The notes under the pieces are model-generated. The model was given only the letters and a program-made list of their open reading frames with translations, ran no database searches and was not told where the DNA came from. Positions 15,992 to 25,216 of a DNA stretch of 45,520 nt are shown piece after piece. Location: the NCBI GenBank assembly GCA_013375375.1, contig JABXJX010000008.1, positions 1 through 45,520 of the forward strand, read 5' to 3'. The stretch's first letter is position 1, and each line of letters begins with the position of its first letter. The DNA is from Desulfobacterales bacterium. Its GTDB lineage: Bacteria; Desulfobacterota; Desulfobacteria; Desulfobacterales; C00003060. The translations under genes and the position numbers were made by a program.

Positions 15992-17764
15992 GTGTCGGTG
16001 TTTCGTGTCCGTGTCCGTAAGTCTTGTTCTTTCGGACACGGGAAATGGACGCGAAAGTTTCAATATACTATATCAAAAAACCGAAATCTTTTTCTGAAAG
16101 TGTATAAGGCACAAATTTCACACGAATATTTGTCTGGAAGACTCCAGTGGTTGATGTTTTTGCGACTCATATTTACCACTGTTCTTCTTGGCTCAAGTAT
16201 CCTGGTCCAATTCAAAGATCGTGACTCCCTCATCTCTCCACCCTTCCTGGTGCTGTATGGCCTGATTGCAACCGTCTACATCCTCACTGTTGTATACATT
16301 ATAGTCTTTAAACAACTCGGGCCGAGTCTCAGATTTGCCTATGTCCAAGTTGGGCTGGACACCCTGTTTGTCACTTTTCTGATCTATGTGACAGGCAGCA
16401 TTGCCAGCGTGTTCTCCTTCCTTTACTTGGTGGTTATTATTTACGCCAGTATTCTTCTTTACAAAAAGGGGAGCCTGTTTATAGCGACCCTGTGCAGCAT
16501 ACAGTATGGGGTCATGATAGATCTGGAATACTACGGGATTTTGAAGCCGTTTAATACTGTGGCCGGCCTGAGTATACAAGGATACGAGGAGCCCCATGTG
16601 CTTTACAAGGTCATTATGACTATGGTGGCCTGTTACTTAGTTGCCTTTTTGAGCAGTTCGCTTGCACAACAGACCCTCAGGACGGAGAAAGAGCTTAAGG
16701 CAAAACAAAAAGACCTGGAACAACTGGAGGCCATTAACGCCAGCATTGTATATAGTATGGATAGTGGGCTTCTTACATTGAACTCCGCCAATATAGTAAC
16801 CACATTTAACCGAGCAGCTGAAATGATAACCGGATTTAGTCGAGAAGAAGTACTGGGTAAACCTTTGTCAAACATATTCCCTGATGTGGTTCAGTTTGCG
16901 GCCTCATCAGGGGGGGGGCAAAAAAAAGCATACCGTTATGATGTAGAGTTTAAGAGAAAGGATGGGACAGTCGGCTACTTAGGTTTTTCAATGTCTTCAT
17001 TGAAAGAACCCGATGGAAAGCCTATAGGCAACTTGCTGATTTTTCAAGATTTAACTGCATTCAAAAACATGGAAGAGCATGTCAAAAGGGTTGAGAAGCT
17101 GGCCGCCATTGGAGAGATGGCCGCCGGCATTGCCCATGAAATAAAAAACCCCCTGGCCTCCATGAGCGGCTCGATTCAGCTGCTTAACAAAGAGGTCAAT
17201 ATTACCCCTGTTGCCGGGAAACTAATGGGTATCGTGCTGAGGGAAGCTGATCGGCTCAGCACCCTGGCTAATGACTTTCTCCTGTTTGCACGTCCCGGTT
17301 CTGGTAAAATGGAGTCTGTGGAGCTGAGTTCGGCCATTAGCGACACATTGGAACTTTTCAGAAAAAACGGCGTTTTCCAGAACAGGATTCCAGTGGTCCA
17401 GGATTTTACCACTGACGTGTGGACAGAGATGGACCCCAAGCATACGCGCCAGATCCTTTGGAACCTACTTTTGAATGCAGCTCAGGCTATTGATGGGACC
17501 GGAACCATACACGTCTCATTAAGGACAGTAGAAGATATGGTTCAAGTGACTGTGAGAGATGACGGCTGCGGCATGTCCGAAGAGACTATCAGCAGAATCT
17601 TTGATCCGTTTTTTACCACCAAGGCCCATGGAACAGGCCTGGGACTTTCTATTGTCCACAGGCTTCTGGAATCTTACAACGGGCGACTTGATGTTCAGAG
17701 TCAACAGGGCCAAGGGAGCACCTTCAACCTGTACCTTAAGAGAATAGCCCCACCGGACCTTTGA
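15992..17764 (+). CDS. pilS: PilS-like membrane sensor histidine kinase with PAS domain
   Basis: This is a membrane kinase of up to 590 aa. About six hydrophobic segments (roughly residues 50-230) lead to a coiled linker and a PAS domain (about 245-355, with [20 protein letters not shown]). A HisKA domain has the phospho-accepting His in [15 protein letters not shown], and the HATPase has an N box ([10 protein letters not shown]), DDGCGM and [11 protein letters not shown]. PilS partners with PilR, a sigma-54 activator of pilin genes; no regulator gene follows here. The start is uncertain: the GTG at 15992 lies in a stretch of iterated CGTGTCCG words, and a GTG at 16100 would also precede the first membrane segment. 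Confidence 0.88.
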   Translation: MSVFRVRVRKSCSFGHGKWTRKFQYTISKNRNLFLKVYKAQISHEYLSGRLQWLMFLRLIFTTVLLGSSILVQFKDRDSLISPPFLVLYGLIATVYILTVVYIIVFKQLGPSLRFAYVQVGLDTLFVTFLIYVTGSIASVFSFLYLVVIIYASILLYKKGSLFIATLCSIQYGVMIDLEYYGILKPFNTVAGLSIQGYEEPHVLYKVIMTMVACYLVAFLSSSLAQQTLRTEKELKAKQKDLEQLEAINASIVYSMDSGLLTLNSANIVTTFNRAAEMITGFSREEVLGKPLSNIFPDVVQFAASSGGGQKKAYRYDVEFKRKDGTVGYLGFSMSSLKEPDGKPIGNLLIFQDLTAFKNMEEHVKRVEKLAAIGEMAAGIAHEIKNPLASMSGSIQLLNKEVNITPVAGKLMGIVLREADRLSTLANDFLLFARPGSGKMESVELSSAISDTLELFRKNGVFQNRIPVVQDFTTDVWTEMDPKHTRQILWNLLLNAAQAIDGTGTIHVSLRTVEDMVQVTVRDDGCGMSEETISRIFDPFFTTKAHGTGLGLSIVHRLLESYNGRLDVQSQQGQGSTFNLYLKRIAPPDL

Positions 17765-17869
17765 CTTTTCAAGACCGGACCCCGTCTTTTCCGAGGTCTT
17801 CTCTCAGGTTTTAAGTGGTGCACTTGGAACTTGAATTCACCATGAATCTGCTGACGATCGGAGCTAATA

Positions 17870-19180
17870 ATGAAGAAATGGAAGCTTGCCTGGAACGCTG
17901 CCCTCACGATTTTTGCGGTTTTTGCCATAACGGTCATGGTGCCCATAACCGGCTGCACGAAGAAAGAAGAAGATGAGACGAGAACCGTAATTCGCTTTGT
18001 TACGTGGAAGCCCAATCAACCGGAGGTTTGGGAGGAAATTTTTCGACGTTTTGAGGCCGAACATCCTGACATTCGCGTTGTGCGGGAGGTGGGCCCCCAC
18101 TCGACTACCGCCTTTCATGACCTTCTGACGCAGAAGCTCAAAAACCGGAGCCCTGATGTGGATGTTTTTTTCATGGATGTCATATGGCCTCCTGAATTCG
18201 CCTCAGCCGGGTGGGCACTCCCACTTGACGAACGCTTCCCGCACTCGGAACAAGAAAAATTTTTGAGTGGCGCAATCCTCGCAAATTCCTACAAAGGGAG
18301 AATTTATGGTGTTCCCCTATTTGTCGGTAGCGGCATGCTTTATTACCGGAAGGACCTGCTGAAACGCTACGGCTTCACCCCGCCTGATACGTGGCAGGAG
18401 ATGGTCGAACAGGCATGGAAGATTGTGTCCGAAGAGGGAAAGCAGAGAGAACTTTACGGATTTTCCGGACAATTCAAACAGTATGAAGGTCTTGTCTGTG
18501 ATATGATGGAGTACATTCTTAGCAATCAGGGGAGCATCCTCAATCCAAAGACGGGAGGATCTGAAATTGCGAAACCGGCAGCAGTAGGGGCAGTCCGGTT
18601 TGTAAGAGATAGTATCATTGGAGCGATCGCCCCTAAGGGAGTACTCACCTATCAGGAGCCTGAATCGATCGCTCTTTTTATACAGGGCAAGGCAGTATTT
18701 CATAGGAACTGGCCTTATGCTTGGGAGATGTCAAACAATCCGAAGCGCTCTAAAATCGTTGGCAAGGTGGGCATTACAAAACTCCCTCATTTCCCTGGGG
18801 GCACAAGCCACGCTACACTGGGGGGATGGCAACTCGGAATCAGCAAGTATTCTCAAAACAAAAAAGCTGCGTGGACCTTTGTCCGGTTTCTGACAAGTAA
18901 GAAAATTCAAAAATGCCTCGCATTGAAGGCAGGGCTCGCGCCAACCAGAAAAGCGCTCTATGAGGACCACGAAATCATAAAGGCCCATCCTCAGTTTTGG
19001 GACATGAAGGAGGTCTTTTTAACCGCCTATCCTCGTCCGAGAACCCCACTTTATCCGGCACTATCCAATGTCTTACAGCACTACTTCCACAAGGTCATAT
19101 CAGATCCGAATTCGGATATCGAAAAAGAAGCGTTTGCTGCTTCACAGGAAATCGACAGGATTCTTCAGTTGGCCCAATAG
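17870..19180 (+). CDS. Extracellular solute-binding lipoprotein of a carbohydrate ABC importer
   Basis: This 436-aa protein has a lipoprotein signal ending in the lipobox ITGC. The mature part fits family 1 binding proteins: VIRFVTWKPNQPEVWEEI, FEAEHPDIRV, DVFFMDVIWPPEFASAGW, and YGVPLFVGSGMLYYRKDLLK. Such proteins capture sugars (maltose, trehalose or similar) for the transporter encoded directly downstream; the actual sugar cannot be told. It is the first gene of a tight four-gene set with 24-, 9- and 2-nt gaps, so one operon is likely. Confidence 0.92.
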   Translation: MKKWKLAWNAALTIFAVFAITVMVPITGCTKKEEDETRTVIRFVTWKPNQPEVWEEIFRRFEAEHPDIRVVREVGPHSTTAFHDLLTQKLKNRSPDVDVFFMDVIWPPEFASAGWALPLDERFPHSEQEKFLSGAILANSYKGRIYGVPLFVGSGMLYYRKDLLKRYGFTPPDTWQEMVEQAWKIVSEEGKQRELYGFSGQFKQYEGLVCDMMEYILSNQGSILNPKTGGSEIAKPAAVGAVRFVRDSIIGAIAPKGVLTYQEPESIALFIQGKAVFHRNWPYAWEMSNNPKRSKIVGKVGITKLPHFPGGTSHATLGGWQLGISKYSQNKKAAWTFVRFLTSKKIQKCLALKAGLAPTRKALYEDHEIIKAHPQFWDMKEVFLTAYPRPRTPLYPALSNVLQHYFHKVISDPNSDIEKEAFAASQEIDRILQLAQ

Positions 19181-19204
19181 GGCCAATTTCCGCGGCGTGC
19201 AGGT

Positions 19205-20113
19205 ATGAAAAGGAGACATTCATCTATTACAAAAGAGAGAATATTTGCCGTATGGTTACTCATACCATGCTTTCTCGTTGTCTGCATTTTTGCCTTTTAT
19301 CCCATAGTCTATTCTTTCTTCCTCAGCCTGCACAGGATAATACTCGGACTTCCTTCTATTGGCCAACCATTCATCGGGCTCGAAAACTACCGAGCACTAT
19401 TACATGATAGCATCGCACTCCGTTCACTCGTCAATACCTTCGCCTTTGTCTTTATCTCCACATTCTTTGAACTGCTCTTCGGACTTATTATTGCTCTCGT
19501 AATCAACAAGCACTTTATGGGAAGAGGGTTGGTGAGAGCAGCAATCCTCGTGCCATGGGCGATTCCTACGGTTGTCTCATCACAAATGTGGAGGTTTATA
19601 TGTAACGACAACTATGGCCTTGTGAACTATATCTTGTTTGGTTCGGATGTTGCACAGTACAAGGCGTGGCTTGCTGACCCTTTTTTTGCCTTTGCCGCCA
19701 TAGTGGTTGCCGATGTATGGAAAACTTCCTCCTTTGCGGCGCTCCTGATTCTGGCAGGCCTCCAGACTATCCCGGATGAACTCTATGAAACAGCGAAAAT
19801 AGATGGCGCCAATGCATGGCAGCGATTTAGAAAGATAATACTCCCCCTTATCAAACCTGCGTTACTCATTGCGCTGCTGTTCAGGACCATGGATGCCTTC
19901 AGGGTTTTTGACCTTGTCTTCGTCATGACACAGGGAGGACCTGCCAATTCGACGAATGTGCTTCAATTTTACGGGTACAAGAAGATATTTGCCGAGGGGT
20001 TCATGGGGTATGGGTCTACTATTTCCGTGCTGGTGTTTATGACAGTTTTTGTACTGTCATTGCTTTATCTACGGATTATAAGAACGAGACTCTTTGCTGA
20101 AACCGTAACATGA
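19205..20113 (+). CDS. Sugar ABC transporter permease (MalF-type)
   Basis: This 302-aa protein has six hydrophobic segments, beginning with WLLIPCFLVVCIFAFYPIVY. The EAA loop that contacts the ATPase is visible as YETAKIDGANAWQRFRKIIL near residue 195. It forms the membrane channel with the following permease and receives substrate from the upstream lipoprotein. Confidence 0.94.
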   Translation: MKRRHSSITKERIFAVWLLIPCFLVVCIFAFYPIVYSFFLSLHRIILGLPSIGQPFIGLENYRALLHDSIALRSLVNTFAFVFISTFFELLFGLIIALVINKHFMGRGLVRAAILVPWAIPTVVSSQMWRFICNDNYGLVNYILFGSDVAQYKAWLADPFFAFAAIVVADVWKTSSFAALLILAGLQTIPDELYETAKIDGANAWQRFRKIILPLIKPALLIALLFRTMDAFRVFDLVFVMTQGGPANSTNVLQFYGYKKIFAEGFMGYGSTISVLVFMTVFVLSLLYLRIIRTRLFAETVT

Positions 20114-20122
20114 AAGATAGGG

Positions 20123-20941
20123 ATGAAACCATCTAAGCTACTTTTTTATGGAATAATATTTATCATCATCTTCTTAAGCCTCCTCCCCTTTATCTGGTTT
20201 GTCCATACCTCGCTCAAAACCGAGGGAGAGGTTACAGCGATTCCCCCGAAACTTGTCCCGTCAGGATCGCTCAATTTTTACCGCTCAGCCATCACAGACT
20301 ACAATTTGTTGCACTACGTAAGAAATAGTGTCATTGTCGCGGGGGCGACCACATGTGTCACTCTGTTTATATCCGTGTTTGCCGCCTACGCCCTTGCACG
20401 ACTGAGATTAAAATATAAGGGGTTGATTATGGGGAGTCTTTTGCTTGTATCCATGTTTCCACAGATATCAATCGCAGGACCCGTGTGGAAGATATTACAA
20501 GCCCTGGGATGGCTCAATAGTTATCAAGGGCTCATTATTCCCTACGTCACCCTCACCTTGCCGCTCGGTGTCTGGATATTGACCAGCTTTTTCAACGAAC
20601 TCCCCAAGGAGCTTGAAGATGCCGCACGGATTGATGGGTGTACGCGGATTCAGGCACTTTACAAGATCGTAATACCCCTTGCTGCGCCGGGTGTTTTCAC
20701 TGCCGCAATACTCGTTTTCATTTATGCATGGAATGAGTTCTTCTTTGCGCTCCTGATTATGACGCAACAGAAATTCCAGACACTTCCTATTGGAATTGCA
20801 TTGTTCCAAGGGCAGTATACCCTCCCATGGGGAGAGATCGCTGCTGCCTCTACAGTAGCTACCGTGCCACTTGTGGTTGTTGTTTTTCTCTTTCAAAAGA
20901 GAATTGTCAGCGGACTATCAGCGGGCGCAATAAAAGGATAA
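20123..20941 (+). CDS. Sugar ABC transporter permease (MalG-type)
   Basis: This 272-aa protein has six hydrophobic segments, including the early LSLLPFIWFVHTSLK motif typical of MalG-type permeases. The EAA loop is ELEDAARIDGCTRIQALYKI near residue 165. It is the heterodimer partner of the preceding gene. Its stop lies 2 nt before the ATPase start, so translational coupling is likely. Confidence 0.94.
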   Translation: MKPSKLLFYGIIFIIIFLSLLPFIWFVHTSLKTEGEVTAIPPKLVPSGSLNFYRSAITDYNLLHYVRNSVIVAGATTCVTLFISVFAAYALARLRLKYKGLIMGSLLLVSMFPQISIAGPVWKILQALGWLNSYQGLIIPYVTLTLPLGVWILTSFFNELPKELEDAARIDGCTRIQALYKIVIPLAAPGVFTAAILVFIYAWNEFFFALLIMTQQKFQTLPIGIALFQGQYTLPWGEIAAASTVATVPLVVVVFLFQKRIVSGLSAGAIKG

Positions 20942-20943
20942 CT

Positions 20944-22023
20944 ATGGCAGGATTAACGATAAAGAACCTGAAGAAATCATTTGGCACCAACACAGTTATA
21001 CAGGATATCTCCTTTGACGTTTCCGATGGAGCGTTTTGTATCCTGCTCGGGCCATCAGGCTGTGGAAAGACTACCATACTTAGGATAATCGCAGGATTGG
21101 AAGAGCATGACGAGGGTGAAATATTCATGGGGAATAAAGAGGTGGGCAATCTTTCCCCAAAAGAGAGAGATGTTGCTATGGTTTTTCAGAGCTATGCCCT
21201 CTATCCTCACATGAATGTCTATGAAAACATGGCATTCTCACTAAAAGTTAGAAACCTGTCAAAGGATGAAATCGATAGCAAAGTCAGAGAGGCTGCACGG
21301 CTTTTGGACATAGAGGATTTCCTGGACAGGAAACCCAAGAAATTGTCAGGAGGTCAGAGGCAACGAGTTGCTATTGGGCGGGCAATCGTCAGAAGCCCTC
21401 AGCTTTTCCTTTTTGATGAGCCTCTCTCGAATCTCGATGCAAGGCTCCGCAGCACCATGAGGGTAGAACTCGCAAAACTTCATCAGCAATTAGGCACGAC
21501 CATAGTCTACGTTACCCATGACCAGATAGAGGCAATGACCCTGGGAGACAAAATCATATTATTGGATAAAGGCATCATCCAACAGGTGGGCACCCCACAA
21601 GAGTTATACGAGAGGCCATCAAATCTCTTTGTGGCAACCTTTATCGGCAGCCCGCAAATCAATCTCATTGAAGGAAGCCTATTGAGCAACGAAGGGAGAA
21701 TGTTCTTTAAGTCCGGTGGCCTTACTATTGATCTTGGTCCGAGGACCGTGTTGGAAAAGTATTCAGGCAATACGGTAATCTTGGGAATACGGCCGGAGTC
21801 GTTGACGCCAGGGAACGGCCCGATTGTTGGTTCACTGGAAATTATTGAGCATATCGGGTCGGAAAACATTCTGTATGTGGCAACCGATATTGGAAGAATT
21901 ATCGCCAAGGCACCGCCGGATTTTCAGGGGAGAGCCGGAGAGGGGATATCGCTTGCATTAAGAACGACCGATATCCATTTGTTTTATAAGGGAATCAGAA
22001 TCGCAGTTGGGGTTTTGTCTTGA
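20944..22023 (+). CDS. Sugar ABC transporter ATP-binding protein (MalK/UgpC-type)
   Basis: The protein is 359 aa from the ATG at 20944, preceded by AAAGGA; the longer ORF overlaps malG and is rejected. It has Walker A GPSGCGKTT, Q-loop FQSYALYPHMNVYENM, signature LSGGQRQRVAIGRA, Walker B LFLFDEPLSNLDA and the switch His in VTHDQIEAM. A C-terminal regulatory TOBE-like region runs from about residue 240. It is last in the importer operon and would power sugar uptake. Confidence 0.95.
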   Translation: MAGLTIKNLKKSFGTNTVIQDISFDVSDGAFCILLGPSGCGKTTILRIIAGLEEHDEGEIFMGNKEVGNLSPKERDVAMVFQSYALYPHMNVYENMAFSLKVRNLSKDEIDSKVREAARLLDIEDFLDRKPKKLSGGQRQRVAIGRAIVRSPQLFLFDEPLSNLDARLRSTMRVELAKLHQQLGTTIVYVTHDQIEAMTLGDKIILLDKGIIQQVGTPQELYERPSNLFVATFIGSPQINLIEGSLLSNEGRMFFKSGGLTIDLGPRTVLEKYSGNTVILGIRPESLTPGNGPIVGSLEIIEHIGSENILYVATDIGRIIAKAPPDFQGRAGEGISLALRTTDIHLFYKGIRIAVGVLS

Positions 22024-22040
22024 CACCTTTTGGCAAAGAC
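22019..22040 (+). repeat. Imperfect direct repeat flanking the integron island, left copy
   Basis: CTTGACACCTTTTGGCAAAG and the two following bases match 26931-26952 in 19 of 22 positions and in the same orientation. The two copies bracket the island holding relict integron 2 and the DUF4143 gene. They might instead be degenerate promoters, since both contain TTGACA. Confidence 0.4.
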
Positions 22041-22165
22041 TTTTCAACGGGTCCCCAATCATCCAAGCTTTTCCATCGATGGCTTCAAAATTATATTTTA
22101 CACATAACGAGACTGTCGAAAAACTCTTTTCTTCGCTCCAATTGACCATTTTTGAATAAAGATTC

Positions 22166-22226
22166 GGGGTCAAACCTTGATTAGTGATTAGTAAAGAGCC
22201 TTAATCACAGATCAAGGTTTGACCCC
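22166..22226. repeat. Palindromic REP-like element P3
   Basis: The arms begin GGGGTCAAACCTTGAT, extend to about 25 bp with one or two mismatches, and enclose a 10-nt loop. It is nearly identical in its arms to P2 at 2386-2456. It lies at the edge of the truncated attC-like site of the HNH cassette. Confidence 0.88.
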
Positions 22227-22243
22227 AATAGTTCATAGTTCTC

Positions 22244-22275
22244 TTGCCACGTCCGGTGCAGCTACTCGTTAGGGC
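22244..22275 (-). other. Truncated attC-like site of the HNH cassette
   Basis: On the minus strand GCCCTAACGAGTAGCTGCAC and the following bases look like the gene-proximal half of an attC. The core CCCTAAC contains the HNH gene's TAA stop. The distal half with GTTRRRY is missing; about 20 nt later palindrome P3 begins. Confidence 0.55.
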
Positions 22276-23021
22276 TTGCCCCTATAAATACTTTCATTGT
22301 GATACCTAATATGGTCATCACCAATTGTATGTCCGGTAACCATAGCAAGGTCAGTTGATTCTATACGGTAAACACCATAATCCAATTCGGCATGATGATT
22401 TGGACAGAGGCATAATATGTTCTCCATGACATCTGGGCCATTGTGTGGTTTGCCTAGCGGCCGAATATGGTGGGCCTCAGCGTAATTAGAGCTGTCGGGA
22501 AGAACCATGGTATACCCACAAAGCTGACATTTGTAGTGATGAAGTGCCTTCACTCTTCTGGACAGATTTGTGTCACGAATGATTCGATAGGTCGTGATCT
22601 CCTCGCGCTCTGCAGGCGCGTCTATATCAGAGGCTGTAGGCGCCTGTGGAATCGCTGAAAGTGGAAGATGGGGTGTCCAGTCATACTCTTTAGACAATCG
22701 GATTTGGTCTGTCCACCATGCAGTATCGTCTTCAGCTTTACCAAAGAGACCGAAATAGCCTGGCCCGGGTGTGCCCGTGCCAGTATCGATGATTATCCCG
22801 GTTATGGCCGGCTTCCCTTCAGCTTCAGTCCAGTCCGCAAGGGAACTCAGTCCATGTAGTTTTAGACTCCGGCCCCAGGTTCCACCGCGCAAGCTGAGCC
22901 CAAGTTCTTTATGGACGGCCCTATAGCCGACATAGGTATGATGGTCTCCTGGCTCAACGTTTTTCAAATGTTTCACCAGGAAGGATAGTAGGCGCTGACC
23001 TTCCTCGTCCAAGTCACTCAT
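22269..23021 (-). CDS. HNH endonuclease (integron cassette)
   Basis: The protein is 250 aa from the ATG at 23021, which has GGAG 8 nt upstream; the 20 extra residues of the longer ORF come from the attC-like site. The C-terminal HNH nuclease core is complete: CQLCGY, AEAHHIRPLG, a metal-binding LCPNHHAELD, and Cys pairs for zinc. The N-terminal 140 residues, with DHHTYVGYRAVHKELGL, do not match a family I know and may give DNA specificity. HNH enzymes of this layout occur in restriction and other defence contexts. It is the last cassette of relict integron 2. Confidence 0.85.
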   Translation of the reverse strand: MSDLDEEGQRLLSFLVKHLKNVEPGDHHTYVGYRAVHKELGLSLRGGTWGRSLKLHGLSSLADWTEAEGKPAITGIIIDTGTGTPGPGYFGLFGKAEDDTAWWTDQIRLSKEYDWTPHLPLSAIPQAPTASDIDAPAEREEITTYRIIRDTNLSRRVKALHHYKCQLCGYTMVLPDSSNYAEAHHIRPLGKPHNGPDVMENILCLCPNHHAELDYGVYRIESTDLAMVTGHTIGDDHIRYHNESIYRGKP

Positions 23022-23035
23022 TCGTATTCTCCAAG

Positions 23036-23108
23036 GCCCTAACGTATTTTTCACCGGCTGGTGTGGAGCGCAGTGGAACACCAGTCAGGTGCAAAAAATG
23101 GTTATGCC
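23036..23108 (-). other. attC-like recombination site C
   Basis: On the minus strand it reads GGCATAACC, then stem TTTTTTGCACC and CTGGTGT, apex CCACTGCGCTCC, complementary ACACCAG and GGTGAAAAA, and GTTAGGG. The stop codon of the following cassette gene (TAA) is inside the GCATAAC core. The long paired stem with small bulges is characteristic of attC. Confidence 0.8.
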
Positions 23109-24337
23109 TTTTTTTCTATAGTTTTGTACCAGATGATAATACCCCACCTTTCTGGTTCATTTGTCATTAAGAAAATATGCGTCCCTATCAATTTAATTCG
23201 TTCTTCATGTACCGATTCTTTTTTGCCGTCGACATATACAACTGTTTTATATTTATATTCTTTCCCCTTTTTTATTTTTCCGAATCGTCTTTTTATGTCC
23301 TTAGTCGTATAGAACAAATATAATCTGTGGTCACTGTCATAATAATAGGAACAGCCACCTTCTGAATGTTTTGTTATGTTTATACCTGCTATAGTTTCAT
23401 TGTGCTGATATTCCTTATCAAGTTTCAGGGGGTACAACTGTCCCTTTTCTTGAGATTGCCACCGCAGTATTGTATTTGCACCAAAATTATAACAAAATAA
23501 AGCATCTTCTTTTTTCCAAGGTCTCTGCATTACAATGTTGCCATATGAATCTTCTGGGCGATATTTTGAAGGGATATGATCTAAATATTCTTTGAAACGT
23601 CTATAGTCGGTATTGTTAATTCCAAGATAAGTTAGCTCAAGCTCCTCTTTAATTGTTTGAAAGCCGTACATAGCAAAATCATCTTTTTCTTTTGAATACA
23701 CCAGGTTGGGGTAAAGAGCGGTTGATATATTTGAATGTTTGAGTTTCTGGAACAATTCATTTTCAAATGCGTTACGAGTAGAAACAATACTGTCTAACCA
23801 CTTCTTTGAATCAATTTTGTTTTCAGCATTTTTGAGATATTTTTTTGTGATCTTATCTTTAATGACTGATGATATTTTTAAATCATCTAATTTGAATCCA
23901 AAAATATTGACTAAAACTTTATTAAAAAATCTCTCGGTAATTTTGGCAAAACGATCTAGGTCGGCGTATGGTGCAACCGCACCATGCTGAACTAAATTTC
24001 TTGTTTGTCTCAAAAGTTTAATTTCTCCCAAATAAGGTAAACTGACACTTGCGAATTCTTTGAGAGCTTTATTGATAGATGCTGCAAGGTTTGCTAATTC
24101 AAAAGTGTCAAAATTTTTACCTGTTGTTGACTCCAAATCTAGGTGTGTAACGATACATCTCAATATGTATTCTATTGTGTTATCTAAGCCAAGAATTGCT
24201 ATCATATTGTCGAATTCTGTTTGCTGACTTGCATGTTCATGGGCATGGGAAAGCATCAACCGTGCTCTCATCAGCAGTTGCAGCGATTCTTCGTTTGGTG
24301 CAATGGGTAAGTTAATATTAGTTGTAGTTGTTATCAT
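23102..24337 (-). CDS. Cassette protein with HEPN-like RX4H motif, unknown function
   Basis: This 411-aa protein has no family I can name with certainty. The N-terminal 150 residues are helical and contain RNLVQH at residues 113-118, the RX4-6H arrangement of HEPN ribonuclease domains (LLRQTRNLVQHGAVAPYADL). The C-terminal 200 residues look beta-rich, with many Tyr/Trp, and could be a ligand- or target-sensing domain. The stop lies in the attC core. If it is HEPN, it may be an RNA-cleaving defence or toxin protein; this is an inference from one motif. Confidence 0.65.
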   Translation of the reverse strand: MITTTTNINLPIAPNEESLQLLMRARLMLSHAHEHASQQTEFDNMIAILGLDNTIEYILRCIVTHLDLESTTGKNFDTFELANLAASINKALKEFASVSLPYLGEIKLLRQTRNLVQHGAVAPYADLDRFAKITERFFNKVLVNIFGFKLDDLKISSVIKDKITKKYLKNAENKIDSKKWLDSIVSTRNAFENELFQKLKHSNISTALYPNLVYSKEKDDFAMYGFQTIKEELELTYLGINNTDYRRFKEYLDHIPSKYRPEDSYGNIVMQRPWKKEDALFCYNFGANTILRWQSQEKGQLYPLKLDKEYQHNETIAGINITKHSEGGCSYYYDSDHRLYLFYTTKDIKRRFGKIKKGKEYKYKTVVYVDGKKESVHEERIKLIGTHIFLMTNEPERWGIIIWYKTIEKKA

Positions 24338-24352
24338 TTTTAATTTTTTCAG

Positions 24353-24429
24353 GGCATAACGCTTCGCTTAAGAGGTTGGTCGTGGAGCGCAGCAGGATGA
24401 CCAATCCTTCTTCAAGCGGTTGTTATGCC
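24353..24429 (-). other. attC-like recombination site D
   Basis: This 77-bp site has perfectly complementary outer boxes GGCATAAC and GTTATGCC. Inside are paired segments CGCTT/AAGCG, AAGAGG/CCTTCTT and TTGGTC/GACCAA around an apex GTGGAGCGCAGCAGGAT. The TAA stop of the HEPN-like pseudogene is within the core. It is the clearest attC in the window. Confidence 0.85.
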
Positions 24430-25096
24430 GACTTTTGTTTTGTATCCCATTCTTTGTATCGATCAACTAGGTCTTCTAGCAAGAGGCGCACTTGCGAAAA
24501 CGTTTCTTTTGCAAACTCTGAATCAATCAACAAATAATTGTAGTATGAAGAGATCCCTAAATTTCGTTTTTCCAAAGCCTTCATCTTTCTCTTGATTTTA
24601 TCATTCGCCATATCCAGCCTGCCATTTGCGTGGGCTATTGTATGACGAACGTCAGCAAGTATTTTTATTCGTTGCCAAGCATTGACATCGCTGCACAAGT
24701 CAAATTGAAGAAGATTTTTGTAATATTTCTTTGCTCTGTCAAGAAAGTCACCTCTAAGGTCATTGATGCCGATTCCCTGTTTTTGTGCCCGTTGAAGCAA
24801 ACGCGCTATTTCTATTACGCTTGTTTCGAGGACTGCATATAAAGACACAATAAAGGGGCCCCAAAAAAAACGAGGGAGGAGGACTCTAACTTTGCTATCG
24901 TATTCCTGCCGAGCTATATGCCATTCTGGATCTTCCGGCGTTAAACCTTCTTTTTTTCTATACTCATCAAGCGTTAATCTTTCTGAATTACTTAGATGTG
25001 TAATTTGTTTTTCTTTTCTATGATTTCATAATGATCTTCAAGGGCATGAAGCTCTAAAGATACATCAAGCAATCGAAAATCAAGATCTATCTTCAT
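24423..25096 (-). pseudogene. Frameshifted cassette gene, HEPN-like RX4H protein
   Basis: The ORF track shows only the 141-aa downstream part from a GTG. Reading upstream, the same frame continues to about 25008, and a start ATG at 25096 with AAAGGA 5 nt upstream opens the other frame (MKIDLDFRLLDVSLELHALE). Adding one base in the A5 run at 25008-25012 joins them into about 224 aa. The C-terminal part has VRHTIAHANGRL, an RX4H motif typical of HEPN domains. It is the first cassette after the attI-like leader. It may be a true pseudogene or a homopolymer sequencing error. Confidence 0.7.
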
Positions 25097-25109
25097 TTAT
25101 TTCCTTTGG

Positions 25110-25216
25110 CATAACAATTAAGTGTTAAGATTTTATTCAACGATATTAGCTATCGAAATATTATTTCTTGATATTTTTCTTTTACGAGATATCATAATAT
25201 TTAATGAAAAATCAAG
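25110..25216 (-). other. attI-like leader of relict integron 2
   Basis: It is homologous to 2260-2367 (shared ATTAAGTGT, ATTCAA, GATATTAGCTAT, ATATCATAAT). The cassette side ends in GTTATGCC on the minus strand, 6 nt before the ribosome-binding site of the first cassette gene. The other side reaches the integrase start codon at 25204. It should contain attI, the cassette promoter and the integrase promoter; TTGATA followed by ATATCATAAT fits a rightward integrase promoter. Confidence 0.72.

Noticed and set aside
24423-24848. 141-aa ORF as a complete gene
   Set aside because: Coding sequence continues upstream in frame and in the adjacent frame to an ATG with a good ribosome-binding site at 25096, so it is the 3' part of a frameshifted gene.
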